From: Phaseolus vulgaris
Taxonomy: Eukaryota > Streptophyta > Magnoliopsida > Fabales > Fabaceae
DNA: 64,000 bases
NCBI RefSeq assembly: GCF_000499845.2
Contig: NC_023749.2
Location: forward strand, 1,955,030-2,019,029
Reading direction: 5' to 3'
Shown here: in pieces, positions 12,171 through 22,925 of the stretch
Numbering within the stretch: position 1 is the first letter of the stretch
How the letters are laid out: the number at the start of each line of letters is the position of its first letter
Notes under the pieces: model-generated
Seen by the model: only the letters and a program-made list of their open reading frames with translations
Database searches by the model: none
Told to the model about the DNA's origin: nothing
Program-made: the position numbers and the translations under genes

Positions 12171-15009
12171 TCACATATCAGACACGGACCAAAGATAAGC
12201 TTCTCTATCTCTAGCTTGCCTCTCATTTGTTCTCTTGAACATATCCTTTTCGAACCCTGCAAACAGCAGTGATAAGTCAATCATTTAAGCCTATTTCCAT
12301 GAGAAAAGTACAAAACCTATGGTGAATATGAACCAACCATTACTACGATCAACACCATCCCAGTGTCGTCCGGGCGTTATTCCATACCGATTTGAAGCAG
12401 CATCTAAACCTCTTTTTAACCAGCTGTGATTTGGAATATCCTGGGGGACTACAAAACCTGATTCCTTCATCTTCTCATTTTCCCCCAAGTTTGGAAGAAC
12501 AGGCTCTGGATATTTTTTCTACAAAACAATTGACACAATAAACATGTGAGAACTGATCAAACCCCATCTCACACATCAAGCAATATGAAATGTTTTGCAT
12601 TACCTTTACAAGATGTGCCATCGGATCACCCCACCTTAATCTCTCCTTCAGCATTTTGTCTAGTTCAGGATCATCTCTGAAGGAAACAAATGCAAATACA
12701 GCATAAGAGATAGGGAGACGCGAAGGAAAATGGAACCTTGATCAATGACATAAACATTGCATCTCAATGACAGTATTTGCTCTCAATGGGATTTTCAGTA
12801 ACATACAAATAATTTATAAATAAATTTCCATGCTGGTACATGGTAAACTAAGTAATTATATAGCACTACTAATTACCCCCGAAAAAACGAAATTATGTTC
12901 AAACAGGTGTAAAAAAGATCATCTCTTTTGATTATATACATGATAATCCATAAATGATGTAGGAATTACTTCCGGAAATATTTAATGATGGACATGAATT
13001 TCTATTTAACTGATAGTCTAAATACATGAATGAGGACCAAAAGTAAAAGTTTTATCTTCAGGATTCTGGAGCCTAAAGTAAAATATGTCTTGAAGAAGAT
13101 GGATTAATCAGTGAGGCATTAAAGAGTCTAGGAAAGAGAGTCACGAGTTGGCTCACAAAATTCTTTTAGCAAGATTACCAGGTTTAAGAAAATTTCAAAC
13201 GAGTAGAGAAGCACTTAAATCCCTATTTATAACAAAGGAGATATATAACTTGCACAAATTAAGGGATTAATCTCATTGTGCATTGACACAAGCTGGGAAG
13301 AGTTGATTTGAGTCAAGAGTTGCTTGTTATGTTGCATTCATTCCAATAGCTGAATCAAGAATAATTTTATCCAAATATGAAAGTTTTACTTAATGTGTCA
13401 AATATCAGCCTTAATCTAATGTAACATCCTCTTAGAAAAAAGAGCTTAAATAATTCACAGGTATGGAGAATCCAAGCATATCAATATCAAACATGTATCC
13501 GATTTTGGTATGGGGGATGCATGTATTAGTGTTTCATGGATTAGGAATTTTAGTTTTGCAATTATATATTCATGTTTTATGAATTTTTATGCATATTTAT
13601 ATTTGTATTGTACAACTTAGTATAATTTTAAGAATAATTGTCACCAACTCAATGTATCCCATATACACATGGTATTTTTTATACCCCATATTATGTTTGT
13701 GCATCATAGGTTGCTAGAATACTATGATAACAAATTTAAACAATCTAGAAACCATGTTCCCAAGTACTTATGTATACCTAGTCCGTGCAAAAGGCTTCTC
13801 CTTCTCAAGTTCTAGTTCCTTCAGCCTAGCCTCAGCTTCACGCTTTTGAGCTAAGCCCTTGCCCCATTCTATTTCTATCTCCTGAAAAACACAAAGATAG
13901 CCAAGAATTCAGCTTACCAGTTTTCATGGGAAAACATGAATAACATCAATGTTCTGACATATACTTGAGATTTTAGAGAACGTAGTGAGTCTCTTGCTAC
14001 TCACTTGTGTATATATTGTAGTCATATATAAAAGTTGGCATACAAAAGAAAAAGAGAAAAGAAAAAGGGAATAGGAGTCAGCCTATGACCCTTCCATGAT
14101 AATACATCAAAAAACAGCTTTAAAAAAACGCTGAACAACAGATAAAAAGGTTATTTTAACACACATTAGAAGTAACATTCAACTTCAATTACAGCGTAGG
14201 GACAAAATGACAACAACAAATATGACACGGTTTATTGTCCATTTGATGTAATTGAAATATTAATAGAAATAATATCCTTAAAAAAAGCACCAATAATATA
14301 TTTTAGTTAATAAGTGCTTTCATGGAACAAATAACTTACTGCTCCATTTTATTAGGAAATTTTAGATAACTCACCCAGTCACACTATGATAATCAGTCTA
14401 CTGTTTCGAATACAATTTGATCCTTTCATTTCTTTTGTTCTACCAAGTTAACAAACCTCCTAATCTGTACTTTTCATGCTCATTGTATGTAAACCTTACA
14501 AAATCATCCATGCAATTATGCTTACTGCAAATTACCAAATCAATCTTCAGACCATCATTGAATTTCCAGATAGTACTCCAGAAAATATCCAAGTGAACAA
14601 AACAAACTAAGCAAGTATCTTTTTGACCATTCATTACGTACAAACAAAAAGTGGATCCTCAGAAAGAATCATACTTTCTTCACATATATGATATGCATCC
14701 AATTACACATTAGAAGCATAGAGAAAGCTACATCTAGAAACGATACAACCATGCTACAAAAATTATGCAGTGCACCAAATACCTTGGGTTTTTCTTCTAC
14801 TTTCTGTTTTGACTTCAAGTATTCCTCCTTCGAAATGCGTACTCCTGCAAAATTCAGCATGATTCAAAAGTTCTTTGTATCACGAAGACATCAAATCACA
14901 TTGAACAGAAACATCAACAAAAAACTGACTAAAATTCCGACCTTTTATTTTATCACGATATACAGGTTCAGCACCACGTCCACTGATGGAAGGGTCCATC
15001 TTGTTAAAT
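12171..15009 (-). pseudogene. BUD13: BUD13 homolog, last six exons only
   Basis: Six exons with consistent phases: 15009-14942, 14844-14783, 13881-13778, 12676-12604, 12518-12338 and 12256-12171 (stop included), all with GT/AG borders. They encode the conserved C-terminal ~190 residues of BUD13, including 'RISKEEYLKSK', 'EIEWGKGLAQKREAEARLKE', 'DDPELDKML', 'GRHWDGVDRSNGFEKDMF' and the terminal 'EAYLWSVSDM'. BUD13 is a subunit of the RES (pre-mRNA retention and splicing) complex in the nucleus. The N-terminal half, normally several hundred residues in plants, is not found before the Tat-1 copy at 15657. This copy is therefore 5'-truncated, or its 5' exons were moved away. Exon assignment is strong; loss of function is inferred. 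Confidence 0.85.
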
Positions 15010-15656
15010 CTGCACAAAACATAGCTATCAATGCCATGGAGCAATGTGAAGTACACCAAAACTTCCATAGAAAGACAGGGAGCGACAAGCATTGTTACGT
15101 GTATAAATGAAATAAGAGTTTCAATTGTACGAAAGAGGAATTGCAAGATTAACCCCCCACCCCCAAAAGCCAACCTTAGACAATGAAGAAAAGGTGACAA
15201 ACGGGATTATTTTTAACCCCTTTTATGAGTCACATCTGCTACCTTTGTGATTTTAAATGTTTTTTGGTATCATAGCAGCCACAAAGTTAAAACAGAACAC
15301 AATCAGGAAAATTATAGCCTTGCAATGCCGCTCAGCCATAATAGATAATTAAGGCATAACAGAAAGCATTTTTAGTCAGAATGAGGTTTACCAGGAACGT
15401 TAGTGACATAATAATAGTCCTGGGCTTCTACGTAATAGCTTAAGATTTTGGAAGAATTTGCCTCAGAAATGAAATATTTTATCAGTTACCTATATCTTGA
15501 TAACTGAATTTTAATGTTGATTGTTAAATGTTGAAATATAATGTTATTTTATCAATATTTACTTAGTGTGTACCCAGCTTTAGGGTTAGGGTTTTAGGCA
15601 AGTGTCTTGCCTCTTTTTGTATCCCCATATATTTACATCAATAAGAAACACAACAC
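15010..15656. other. BUD13 intron remnant and LTR-like AT-rich sequence
   Basis: No exon of BUD13 was recognised here. The stretch 15570-15656 ('agggttagggttttaggc', then 'tatttacatcaataagaaa') resembles the U5 end of a plant copia-type LTR or a gene leader, but no partner LTR was found. The Tat-1 homology begins abruptly at about 15657. Confidence 0.35.
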
Positions 15657-17262
15657 TGATCCAGGCGGGACAACTAAAACGCTTTCTGGGAGTTAGAAGA
15701 ATGAAGGCCAGTCAAAGTCCAGAACAATATGTCAGAAATAGAGGAGAAAAATTTAGAAGAACGACTGATACACAAAACGACCGACAGGAGAGAAAAGCAG
15801 AAGGAAACGAAAAAGGAGACCTAAGAAGTGGACGAAGTCACCATTCCCAAGAAAGGAGCCGACAACGCAGCTTGGGAAGGCCGGTTCGGGGGTTCGTCAA
15901 TACCATTTCTGGAGGTTTTCCGGGAAAGGACGCACACAGTACCATGACTGTCAACCATGTTTTCAAAACAAGGAGTTTGCCGCCTATGTTATTTACTGAT
16001 GAAGATTTCCAGGATATTGACCCTGATCAACGTGACCCAATGGTGATAACAGTTGAAATTGCCAAGTACGCGGTAATGAAAACTCTTGTAGATCAAGGCA
16101 GTTCAGTTGATATTCTGTTCTGGGAAACCTTCCAAAAGTTATATCTGAAAGAACAGGACATGGTCTCTGTGAAAGAGCAAATAATTGGGTTTTCAGGTGA
16201 AAAGGTTGAAACCAAAGGATACATTGATCTGCCGACAACTTTCGGTAGAGGAAATGCGACGAAAACAATTACAATCAGATACTTGGTGGTAGATACTCGT
16301 ACTTCTTATAATGCCCTCTTGGGAAGATCTTCGTTAAATGAGTTAGGAGCTATAGTGTCGACACCACATTTGGCAATGAAATTTCCCACTGAATGGGGTG
16401 ACATAGCAACTATATATGTCAACCAAAAGGCAGCCAAAGAGTGTTATGCGACCGGATTGAAAATGGTCCAAGAGCCGAGAGTTTCGACCCGAAGAACGAG
16501 AGCAAGAAACATGGTTGCAATGGTAGACTTGGATCCCAGAATGAATGATGATGAACGAATGGAACCAAGAGAAGAAATTACATCGCTTCAATTAGGCGAA
16601 GATGAAACCCAATGTACATACGTTGGGGGAAGCATGCCTGAAAAGATAATTGACGATTTGGTAGCAGTAATAAGAACGAACAAAGACTTGTTTGCCTGGA
16701 AGGCGTCGGACATACCGGGAATTGACCCTAACATTGTTTCTCACAAATTATCTGTTTGCCGAGAAGCCAGGCCGATAGCTCAGAAACGGAGGAAGTTGGG
16801 AGAAGAAAAACGAAAGGCTGCTCTTGGAGAAACCGAGAAATTGTTACAAGCCGGTTTCATTAAAGAAATCCAGTATACGACCTGGTTGGCGAATGTAGTA
16901 CTAGTCAAGAAGGCAAACGGAAATTGGAGGATGTGTACTGATTATACAGATTTGAATAAGGCATGTCCGAAAGATTCATATCCATTGCCGAGTATTGACA
17001 GGTTGGTTGATGGGGCATCGGGCCAAGCCATGATGAGTTTTTTGGATGCTTACTCCGGCTACAATCAAATACAAATGTATGAACCCGACATCCCGAAAAC
17101 TGCGTTCACCACCGATATGGCCAACTACTGCTACCAGGTCATGCCTTTCGGTTTAAAAAACGCTGGGGCCACATATCAAAGACTGATGGATACGATGTTC
17201 AAAAAACAAATAGGAAAGAATATGGAAGTTTATGTGGACGATATGATCGTCAAGTCACAGGC
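15657..17262 (+). mobile_element. Partial Tat-1 copy (PR-RT), frame intact
   Basis: This segment matches 6005-7610 almost base for base, with about eight substitutions and two small indels. It reads without a break from the end of Gag through protease into RT. It keeps the two bases missing from Tat-1 at 6763 and encodes 'DAYSGYNQ' and the catalytic 'YVDDMIV'. It ends inside RT after 'VKSQA', where it is fused to the 88-bp repeat; the chimeric frame stops at 17296. Both ends are abrupt and no LTR is present, so it looks like a rearranged fragment rather than an insertion. Confidence 0.9.
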
Positions 17263-17640
17263 GTGCAATCGTTCGGCCAACACTTGCGATGTTTAATCGA
17301 GCAAGTTTGGTAGGCGTTCGGCCGGCACTTTCGATGTTAATCGAGCAAGCGGGCAATCGTTCGGCCAATACTTGCGATGTTTAATCAAGCAAGTTTGGAA
17401 GGCGTTCGGCCGGCACTTGCGATGTTAATCGAGCAAGCGGGCAATCGTTCGGCCAACACTTGCGATGTTTAATCAAGCAAGTTTGGTTGGCGTTCGGCCG
17501 GCACTTGCGATGTTAATCGAGCAACCGGGCAATCGTTCGGCCAACACTTGCGATGTTTAATCAAGCAAGTTTGGTAGGCGTTCGGCCGGCACTTGCGATG
17601 TTAATCGAGCTAGCGTGCAATCGTTCGGCCAACACTTAAA
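17263..17640 (+). repeat. 88-bp dimeric tandem repeat
   Basis: The landmark 'gcaatcgttcggcc' recurs at 17265, 17353, 17441, 17529 and 17617, an exact 88-bp period. Each unit is two diverged ~44-bp halves (cgttcggccaacacttgcgatg and cgttcggccggcacttgcgatg). The array joins the Tat-1 RT fragment on the left to the KTI12 upstream region on the right. It shares the 'cgttcggc' core with the 55-bp satellite, so a Tat 3' origin is plausible. Confidence 0.9.
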
Positions 17641-19102
17641 ATACTATATTTTTAATAATTAAGCAATCTTGTTTATAATAATTTATATAAAAATAAATAA
17701 CATCTATAAAACTAAACCCTTGTTGGAAAAGCTCTGAGAGCGTTTAGCATTGATGTCCTTGCTTCAAAGCGTGCCCTAAATCCCCAATTTCCTCCATTCT
17801 CCTTTCTTCTCTTTTCCTTCCAAAATCATCCATCTTTCTCTCTCTATTTCTTGGTTGAACGTTGCGAGGGTTTGACGGTGACGGTGCACTTCTCAACCTC
17901 TCATTCTCAGTATGTAAAGGTACCGATTTTTTTTCCGATTACTAGTTAGGATCTCAATTTCTCATTTGCATTCAAATCGCACTTATTGCTGCCTGTAACA
18001 TTGAATGAGAATAAGGTTTGCTCTCATCTTCACATTTCAAAAAAATTAAAATAATGATAATAATTGCAGTATGATTGTAGAAAGTAACATTCTCTTATGA
18101 AACGAGTTCAGTTCAATATGATAATGACCTCCGTGGCTATTTATTCCTTTATTTTGGTTGAATTATAGAGAAAAAAAAAAGCCCCAATTTTTTTTATCTA
18201 TCTACGCAATATTTCAACTAGCCTTAATTCTAACACCAAAACAATTGTAGTTTGTATGTGATGAGAATCTTGGTTGCTTGATGTGTGTTTTGAACGTGTG
18301 GTAGGTATGGTATTTGTGTACGTAGTTAGTTAGTAGTTGGGTATTGTTCTTGTTAATTGAGAAAAAATTCGACTACATGTAAGGTAGAGATTGGCCGGAC
18401 CATGGATTTGGTGGTCTATGTGTTGTGTAATGGCTTTTATAAAGAGTGTGGTTTTCTTGAGATTTATGTAGATTGAAAGGAGTCGCGTTCTGGGTATGCA
18501 TACGTTAGCTCTGTTTGAATTAGCATACGCTAACCTAGTATTGGCTTGTTTGGATGAACTTATCTATAAGCTCTTCTACAGCAGAAAATAAGAAGAAAAA
18601 AAGGAATTTGACTTTTCTATAGATAAGTTAAAAATAATAATATTGGAAAAGCTATACGATATATAAGCTCATGCATAAGCTAATTTTAACTTGTAGAAGC
18701 TAATTTCAAATTGTCTTATTTTTCTCTTCTAGAAAGAACTTATGGGGAAATTCGTTTGGCTTATTTCAAAGTGAGTGTAAGTTGTTTAACAAGAGAAGTT
18801 TATTTCATTTCTTATTTTCTTGTTCTGTTAGTCCTTATTGTGAAGTTCATGTGAACTGGGCCATATTGTTGTGTGCACTCTTTACAGATTTTGATTGTCA
18901 TTGGGGTTTTTTCTTGTTATGAATGATGTCCATGTTGATTGGGTGATGATAATCAGCTTAGATATTATTTACAGTGGAGATTTATGTTCATGATGGGTTT
19001 TTTTTTCCCTGCTGTTGACTTCTTGTCTTACATTGATATGTTGCAGGTTGTGTCCTTAAATAGAGATCATTATCATCAGACTATAACACAAATTCTTTCC
19101 AA
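17637..19102 (+). promoter_or_regulatory. KTI12 upstream region, 5' UTR and probable 5' UTR intron
   Basis: 17637-18380 is mirrored at 2783-3507. The pyrimidine-rich block and 'aacgttgcgagggtttgac' around 17760-17900 look like a leader. A plausible 5' UTR intron runs from a donor near 17920 ('cagtatgtaaagg') to 'gatatgttgcag' ending at 19046, followed by a short exon piece leading to the ATG. Only the ~120 bp before the leader is native on this side, because the 88-bp repeat starts at 17640. Splice sites are by eye. Confidence 0.55.
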
Positions 19103-20011
19103 ATGGCACTGGTTGTAATGTGTGGGCAGCCATGCAGCGGGAAGTCCAAAGCTGCACTCTGTCTTGTTGAAGCTCTCAAGGAATCAGAATCAAAACATAA
19201 CGTGAGAATCATAGACGAAGCTTGCTTTCATCTTGATCGTAACCAAAGCTATGCAAATATGCCTTCAGAGAAGAATTTAAGAGGGGTGCTTCGGTCAGAA
19301 GTAGATAGGTCTGTGTCCAAAGATAGTATCATCATAGTAGATTCTTTGAATAACATCAAGGGTTACAGATACGAGCTATGGTGCTTGGCTCGAGCTTCTG
19401 GAATCAGATACTGTGTGGTCTACTGTGACGTTGAAGAAACCTTTTGTAGGAAATGGAATGAAGAGCGCAGAGAGAAAGGAGAAGTCAATTATAATGATTC
19501 AATTTTTGAAGATTTGGTGAGAAGGTTTGAGAAACCAGAAAGAAGAAACAGGTGGGATTCTCCATTGTTTGAATTATGGCCACACAGAGAAGGGACAGAG
19601 AAATCTTCCTCTGCCATTATAGATGCTGTCTCCTACTTAACCAAAAAGGTGGACTCCAAAACCAGGGATGTTAAGATTCTGCAACCAACTATTGCCACTC
19701 AAACCACACGTTTTTCTGATGCAAATTCTCTCTTTGAATTGGACAAAGCAACACAAGAGGTCACAAATGCTATAGTAGAAGCACAATCTCAAGCTCTTGG
19801 AGGACCACTTAACGGTGTTTCGGTGGGAAAAGACTTGCCTGTAATCAACATTTCAAGATCAGTTGGGCTGCCGGAGCTTCGCAGGATGCGACGCACCTTC
19901 ATAAAATTAACAGGGCAAACAAGTTTAAGTGGGCCACCACCCCCTTCTGATGCAGACAGTGCAAAAAGGATGTTCATTGACTACTTGAACAGGGAACTAG
20001 GAACATCCTGA
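19103..20011 (+). CDS. KTI12: KTI12 / DRL1 homolog, Elongator-associated P-loop protein
   Basis: A single-exon frame of 302 residues, the same length as Arabidopsis KTI12/DRL1. The P-loop 'GQPCSGKS' is at residues 8-15. Later family features include 'IIDEACFHLDRNQSY', 'IIVDSLNNIKGYRYELWCLAR' and 'RWDSPLFELWP', plus a C-terminal helical segment used in tRNA binding in the family. KTI12 is a carrier-tRNA-binding ATPase that works with Elongator in modifying wobble uridines; in Arabidopsis, loss (drl1/elo4) alters leaf development. The ATG follows a short leader after a probable 5' UTR intron. No stops or frameshifts are seen, so this copy looks functional, although its upstream region is rearranged. 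Confidence 0.95.
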   Translation: MALVVMCGQPCSGKSKAALCLVEALKESESKHNVRIIDEACFHLDRNQSYANMPSEKNLRGVLRSEVDRSVSKDSIIIVDSLNNIKGYRYELWCLARASGIRYCVVYCDVEETFCRKWNEERREKGEVNYNDSIFEDLVRRFEKPERRNRWDSPLFELWPHREGTEKSSSAIIDAVSYLTKKVDSKTRDVKILQPTIATQTTRFSDANSLFELDKATQEVTNAIVEAQSQALGGPLNGVSVGKDLPVINISRSVGLPELRRMRRTFIKLTGQTSLSGPPPPSDADSAKRMFIDYLNRELGTS

Positions 20012-21013
20012 AGAACAGTATTTGAATTGCAATTCAGCTTGTGTGCTAAAACATGCCATGTTTGTATGTTTAGATCCCGAACTGTTTTCATTTTTACTTT
20101 ACATCATTATTATTGAATAAAGTGATCTTTTTTTAATCCTTTTGGTTTTTTGTACCATCGTTTAAATTCTTTTCCCAGCCCTAGTAGTAATAATGAAGTA
20201 AAGATTGTACTCGGGTCTGGTTTAAGAAAATACATTTCGCACTTTACAAAAACATAAGAATAATGAAAAAGGTTATATAATTTAAATAAGATATAAAAAC
20301 TGAATGCTTGAATTCACTTTTTTTTTTTCCTTCCTTGCTAAATAGAACATACTCCTCCCCACAACTTCTGTATTGGTAATTGAGTTGCATTGGATATATT
20401 CAATGAGATTCCTTGACAAAAGTGTTACTAGATATAACAAAACATGGTATTTTTGACGCGTATACAGCAATATTAAACAAATTTTCATTAAGTAAAAGGC
20501 ACGATGAACCGAGAGAGCAAATATTGGAAACCAAAGAATTGGTGTCAGTTACTTTACTAGTTTTGATACGATCTTTGACATAGTTTAGGACTCGTGACGT
20601 AACAAGACTCGTGCGATTAACATGAGATCACAACCAAAGTCATTCTATTGGACATCATATTCTATATTATTACAATTGCTAAAGAAGAAACATCCTCTTT
20701 TTTTTAGTAGAAAAAAATGCACCATTACACAGTAACGAATTTGCTTAGATAACATTTATGGTGAGCGTGTACACAGACCCACACATAAATAAACTATGCG
20801 TAAAACTAACAATTCTTTCCCTGCTGATGATGCATACACAGTATTTTTTTCCTGATAAAATTTTGGGCAGAAATGAAACTATCTCTGGATTAGCAAGCAA
20901 ATAATGGTGGAATGCTATGGTGATGCTCCAGATCAACCATATAACCTTTGATAATTTGAATGAGAAAAGAAACAATGATTGATTGCACTTGTGTGTGCTT
21001 GTGACCCTAAAAG
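20012..21013. other. KTI12 3' UTR and intergenic DNA
   Basis: A likely polyadenylation region is near 20115 ('attgaataaagtg'). Beyond that the DNA is AT-rich with no supported gene, up to the 5' truncation point of LINE-1 at about 21014. Confidence 0.5.
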
Positions 21014-22925
21014 CTATGGTGAGCTGGACATGCACAAGATCTTCCAGAAATGGGCTAGAGTGAAAGAAGTTTTCATCGCGCGCAGGCTGAACAAGGGGGG
21101 GAGAAGATTTGGCTTTGTCCGTTTCTTCGAAGTGGGAAATGCGGCAAGATTAGAGAAGGAGCTAGACCAAATATTTATTGGCAATGTGAAGCTCCATGTC
21201 AATGTTCCGAGATACAGGAGGTTTGTCCCCGATAACATCAGGGTGTCGTCCAAGGTTTATAAGTTTCCTCCGGTGGTGCCGCATTCTGAGTCAAAGAGGA
21301 GGGGAGGGGAAGGCCTGGCGGAAAATCGGAGGGAGAGGAAGAAGGAGGCATGGGTGAAGAAGAAAGGGGAAGAGTCATATGCTGATATAGTAAGGGGAGG
21401 TCCTCGTCAGGTGTGGAAGGGACCAACGTTTTCAGTCCAAAAATAGTTCTTACCATGGATGGAGGCAAGCGTTATTGGCCAGTTGCGTGCAGAACTAGAC
21501 CTCGAACAGTTACGCGAAGAGTTCCTGAAAGGTGGGTTGAGCATGGTTTATTTGCGCTCCTTAGGAGACAACCTAGTTCTGCTAATGCCAAGGGAAGGGG
21601 AGAGTATGCAGGCTCTTATTAAGCTTAATAAGGAGTGGTTTGAGAGTGTCTTCACAAGCTTTGAACCATGGTCGGAAAATTGCACAGCGAGCCACAAAAT
21701 CGTCTGGGTAAGGTGCTATGGGCTACCCCTTTCTCTCTGGAACAAGGAGTGCTTCTCTAAAGTGATGGGAGATAAGGCAACTATAGTGTCTATTGGTAAA
21801 TCCACTCTCCTATGGGAGAACTTGGAGTATGCTATTCTCCAAGTCAGGATGCCAAAGAGTCAGAGTGTAAGGTTGGCGGCAGATATGAAGATCAATAATA
21901 ATCTTTATAGTATCCTCATAGAAGAAGAAGTAATATGCGGGAATAGAGGTTCATGCAGGTGTATCCATGATGACGTTGGTTCCTCGGATAGTATTTCCTC
22001 GTCGGAAACCTATGTAGAGGATACTGCCTCTGTGAATAGTTGTGAAGAGGAAGGAGAAGTTCGGGGTCGGATACGGCAGTGGCCTAGGGGGGAGGTGATC
22101 GGTGGCGAAATCAACGGTGAAGAAGTCCTAATCGGAAGGGAGGTGGTAGGTGACGGTGAGGGTCAAGAGAAAACGACAAAAGGTTTGGTTTTTGGGGAGG
22201 TAACTTCTAAGGGTCTAGACTGTCAGAGGGTCAGTGCTAAGAGTTTCACCAATGTGGAAACAGTACATCAGATAGTCTCTGATGAAGCGGCGATCCTGAA
22301 AACCTGTAGCCTTGGGTCTACAGCTTCGTACAATAGCACCATCCTTCGGGCTGACGTGGCCAAGTTAGTTGTGGATGAGGAATTAAGTTGCACTCAGCAC
22401 GTGCTCTCTCCCTCTTTGGGCCACGAAGAAATTCGGACGGCCCATTTAGGCACTGGGTTAGTCCATTCGCTAGCCCATGAGGGAGCTTCGGTCGTTCGGG
22501 AGCTGGAGCAAAGTGAAGTCTTGGTAATACGTGGCCATGAGGTCAGAAAAGGGGGAAGTGGAATCAGGAACCAATCCCCTAGGGGTAGACTGCGAACGAA
22601 GGGGCTGGGGGAAATGGCGGAACCAAGCACCCTTCCACGGAGGTCAATAAGAGTATGGCCCTCTCAGGTAAGGAACTCTGCCTCAAAAGCTGGAACTTTA
22701 TCTGCAACAATCTCTGATGGGGATACCATCATTTGTAATTCAAGGCCCCGGGACCTGGATGTAATGGAGGAACCACTAAAGTTGTGGGAGATGGGCAAAC
22801 AGATGGGAATTGTATGTCGTAGGATAGAAGAAGAGGTTGTGAAGGAATATCAGAGTATGGAAGTGAGAGATGTAGAGTTTGCACAGAAGCTAGAAGAGGG
22901 GGTAACAAAAGGTCTCCTATGCTGA
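21014..22925 (+). pseudogene. LINE-1 ORF1 (RRM-like plus DUF4283-like), one nonsense codon
   Basis: The 5' part encodes the RRM-like 'RRFGFVRFFEVGNAARLEKE'. The stop at 21444-21446 (TAG) replaces the CAG present in LINE-2. From about 21459 the frame continues through a DUF4283-like region ('NLVLLMPREGESMQALIKLN', 'VWVRCYGLPLSLWNKECFSK') and an acidic tail, ending at TGA 22923-22925. It lacks ~36 residues present in LINE-2 between 'HSLAH' and 'EGASVV'. The last codons overlap the ORF2 start as ATGCTGA. ORF1 proteins of this type bind the element RNA. Confidence 0.85.

Noticed and set aside
15580..15600. Interstitial telomere-like 'agggttagggttttagg'
   Set aside because: Only two to three imperfect units; common in plant leaders and LTRs, not an array.
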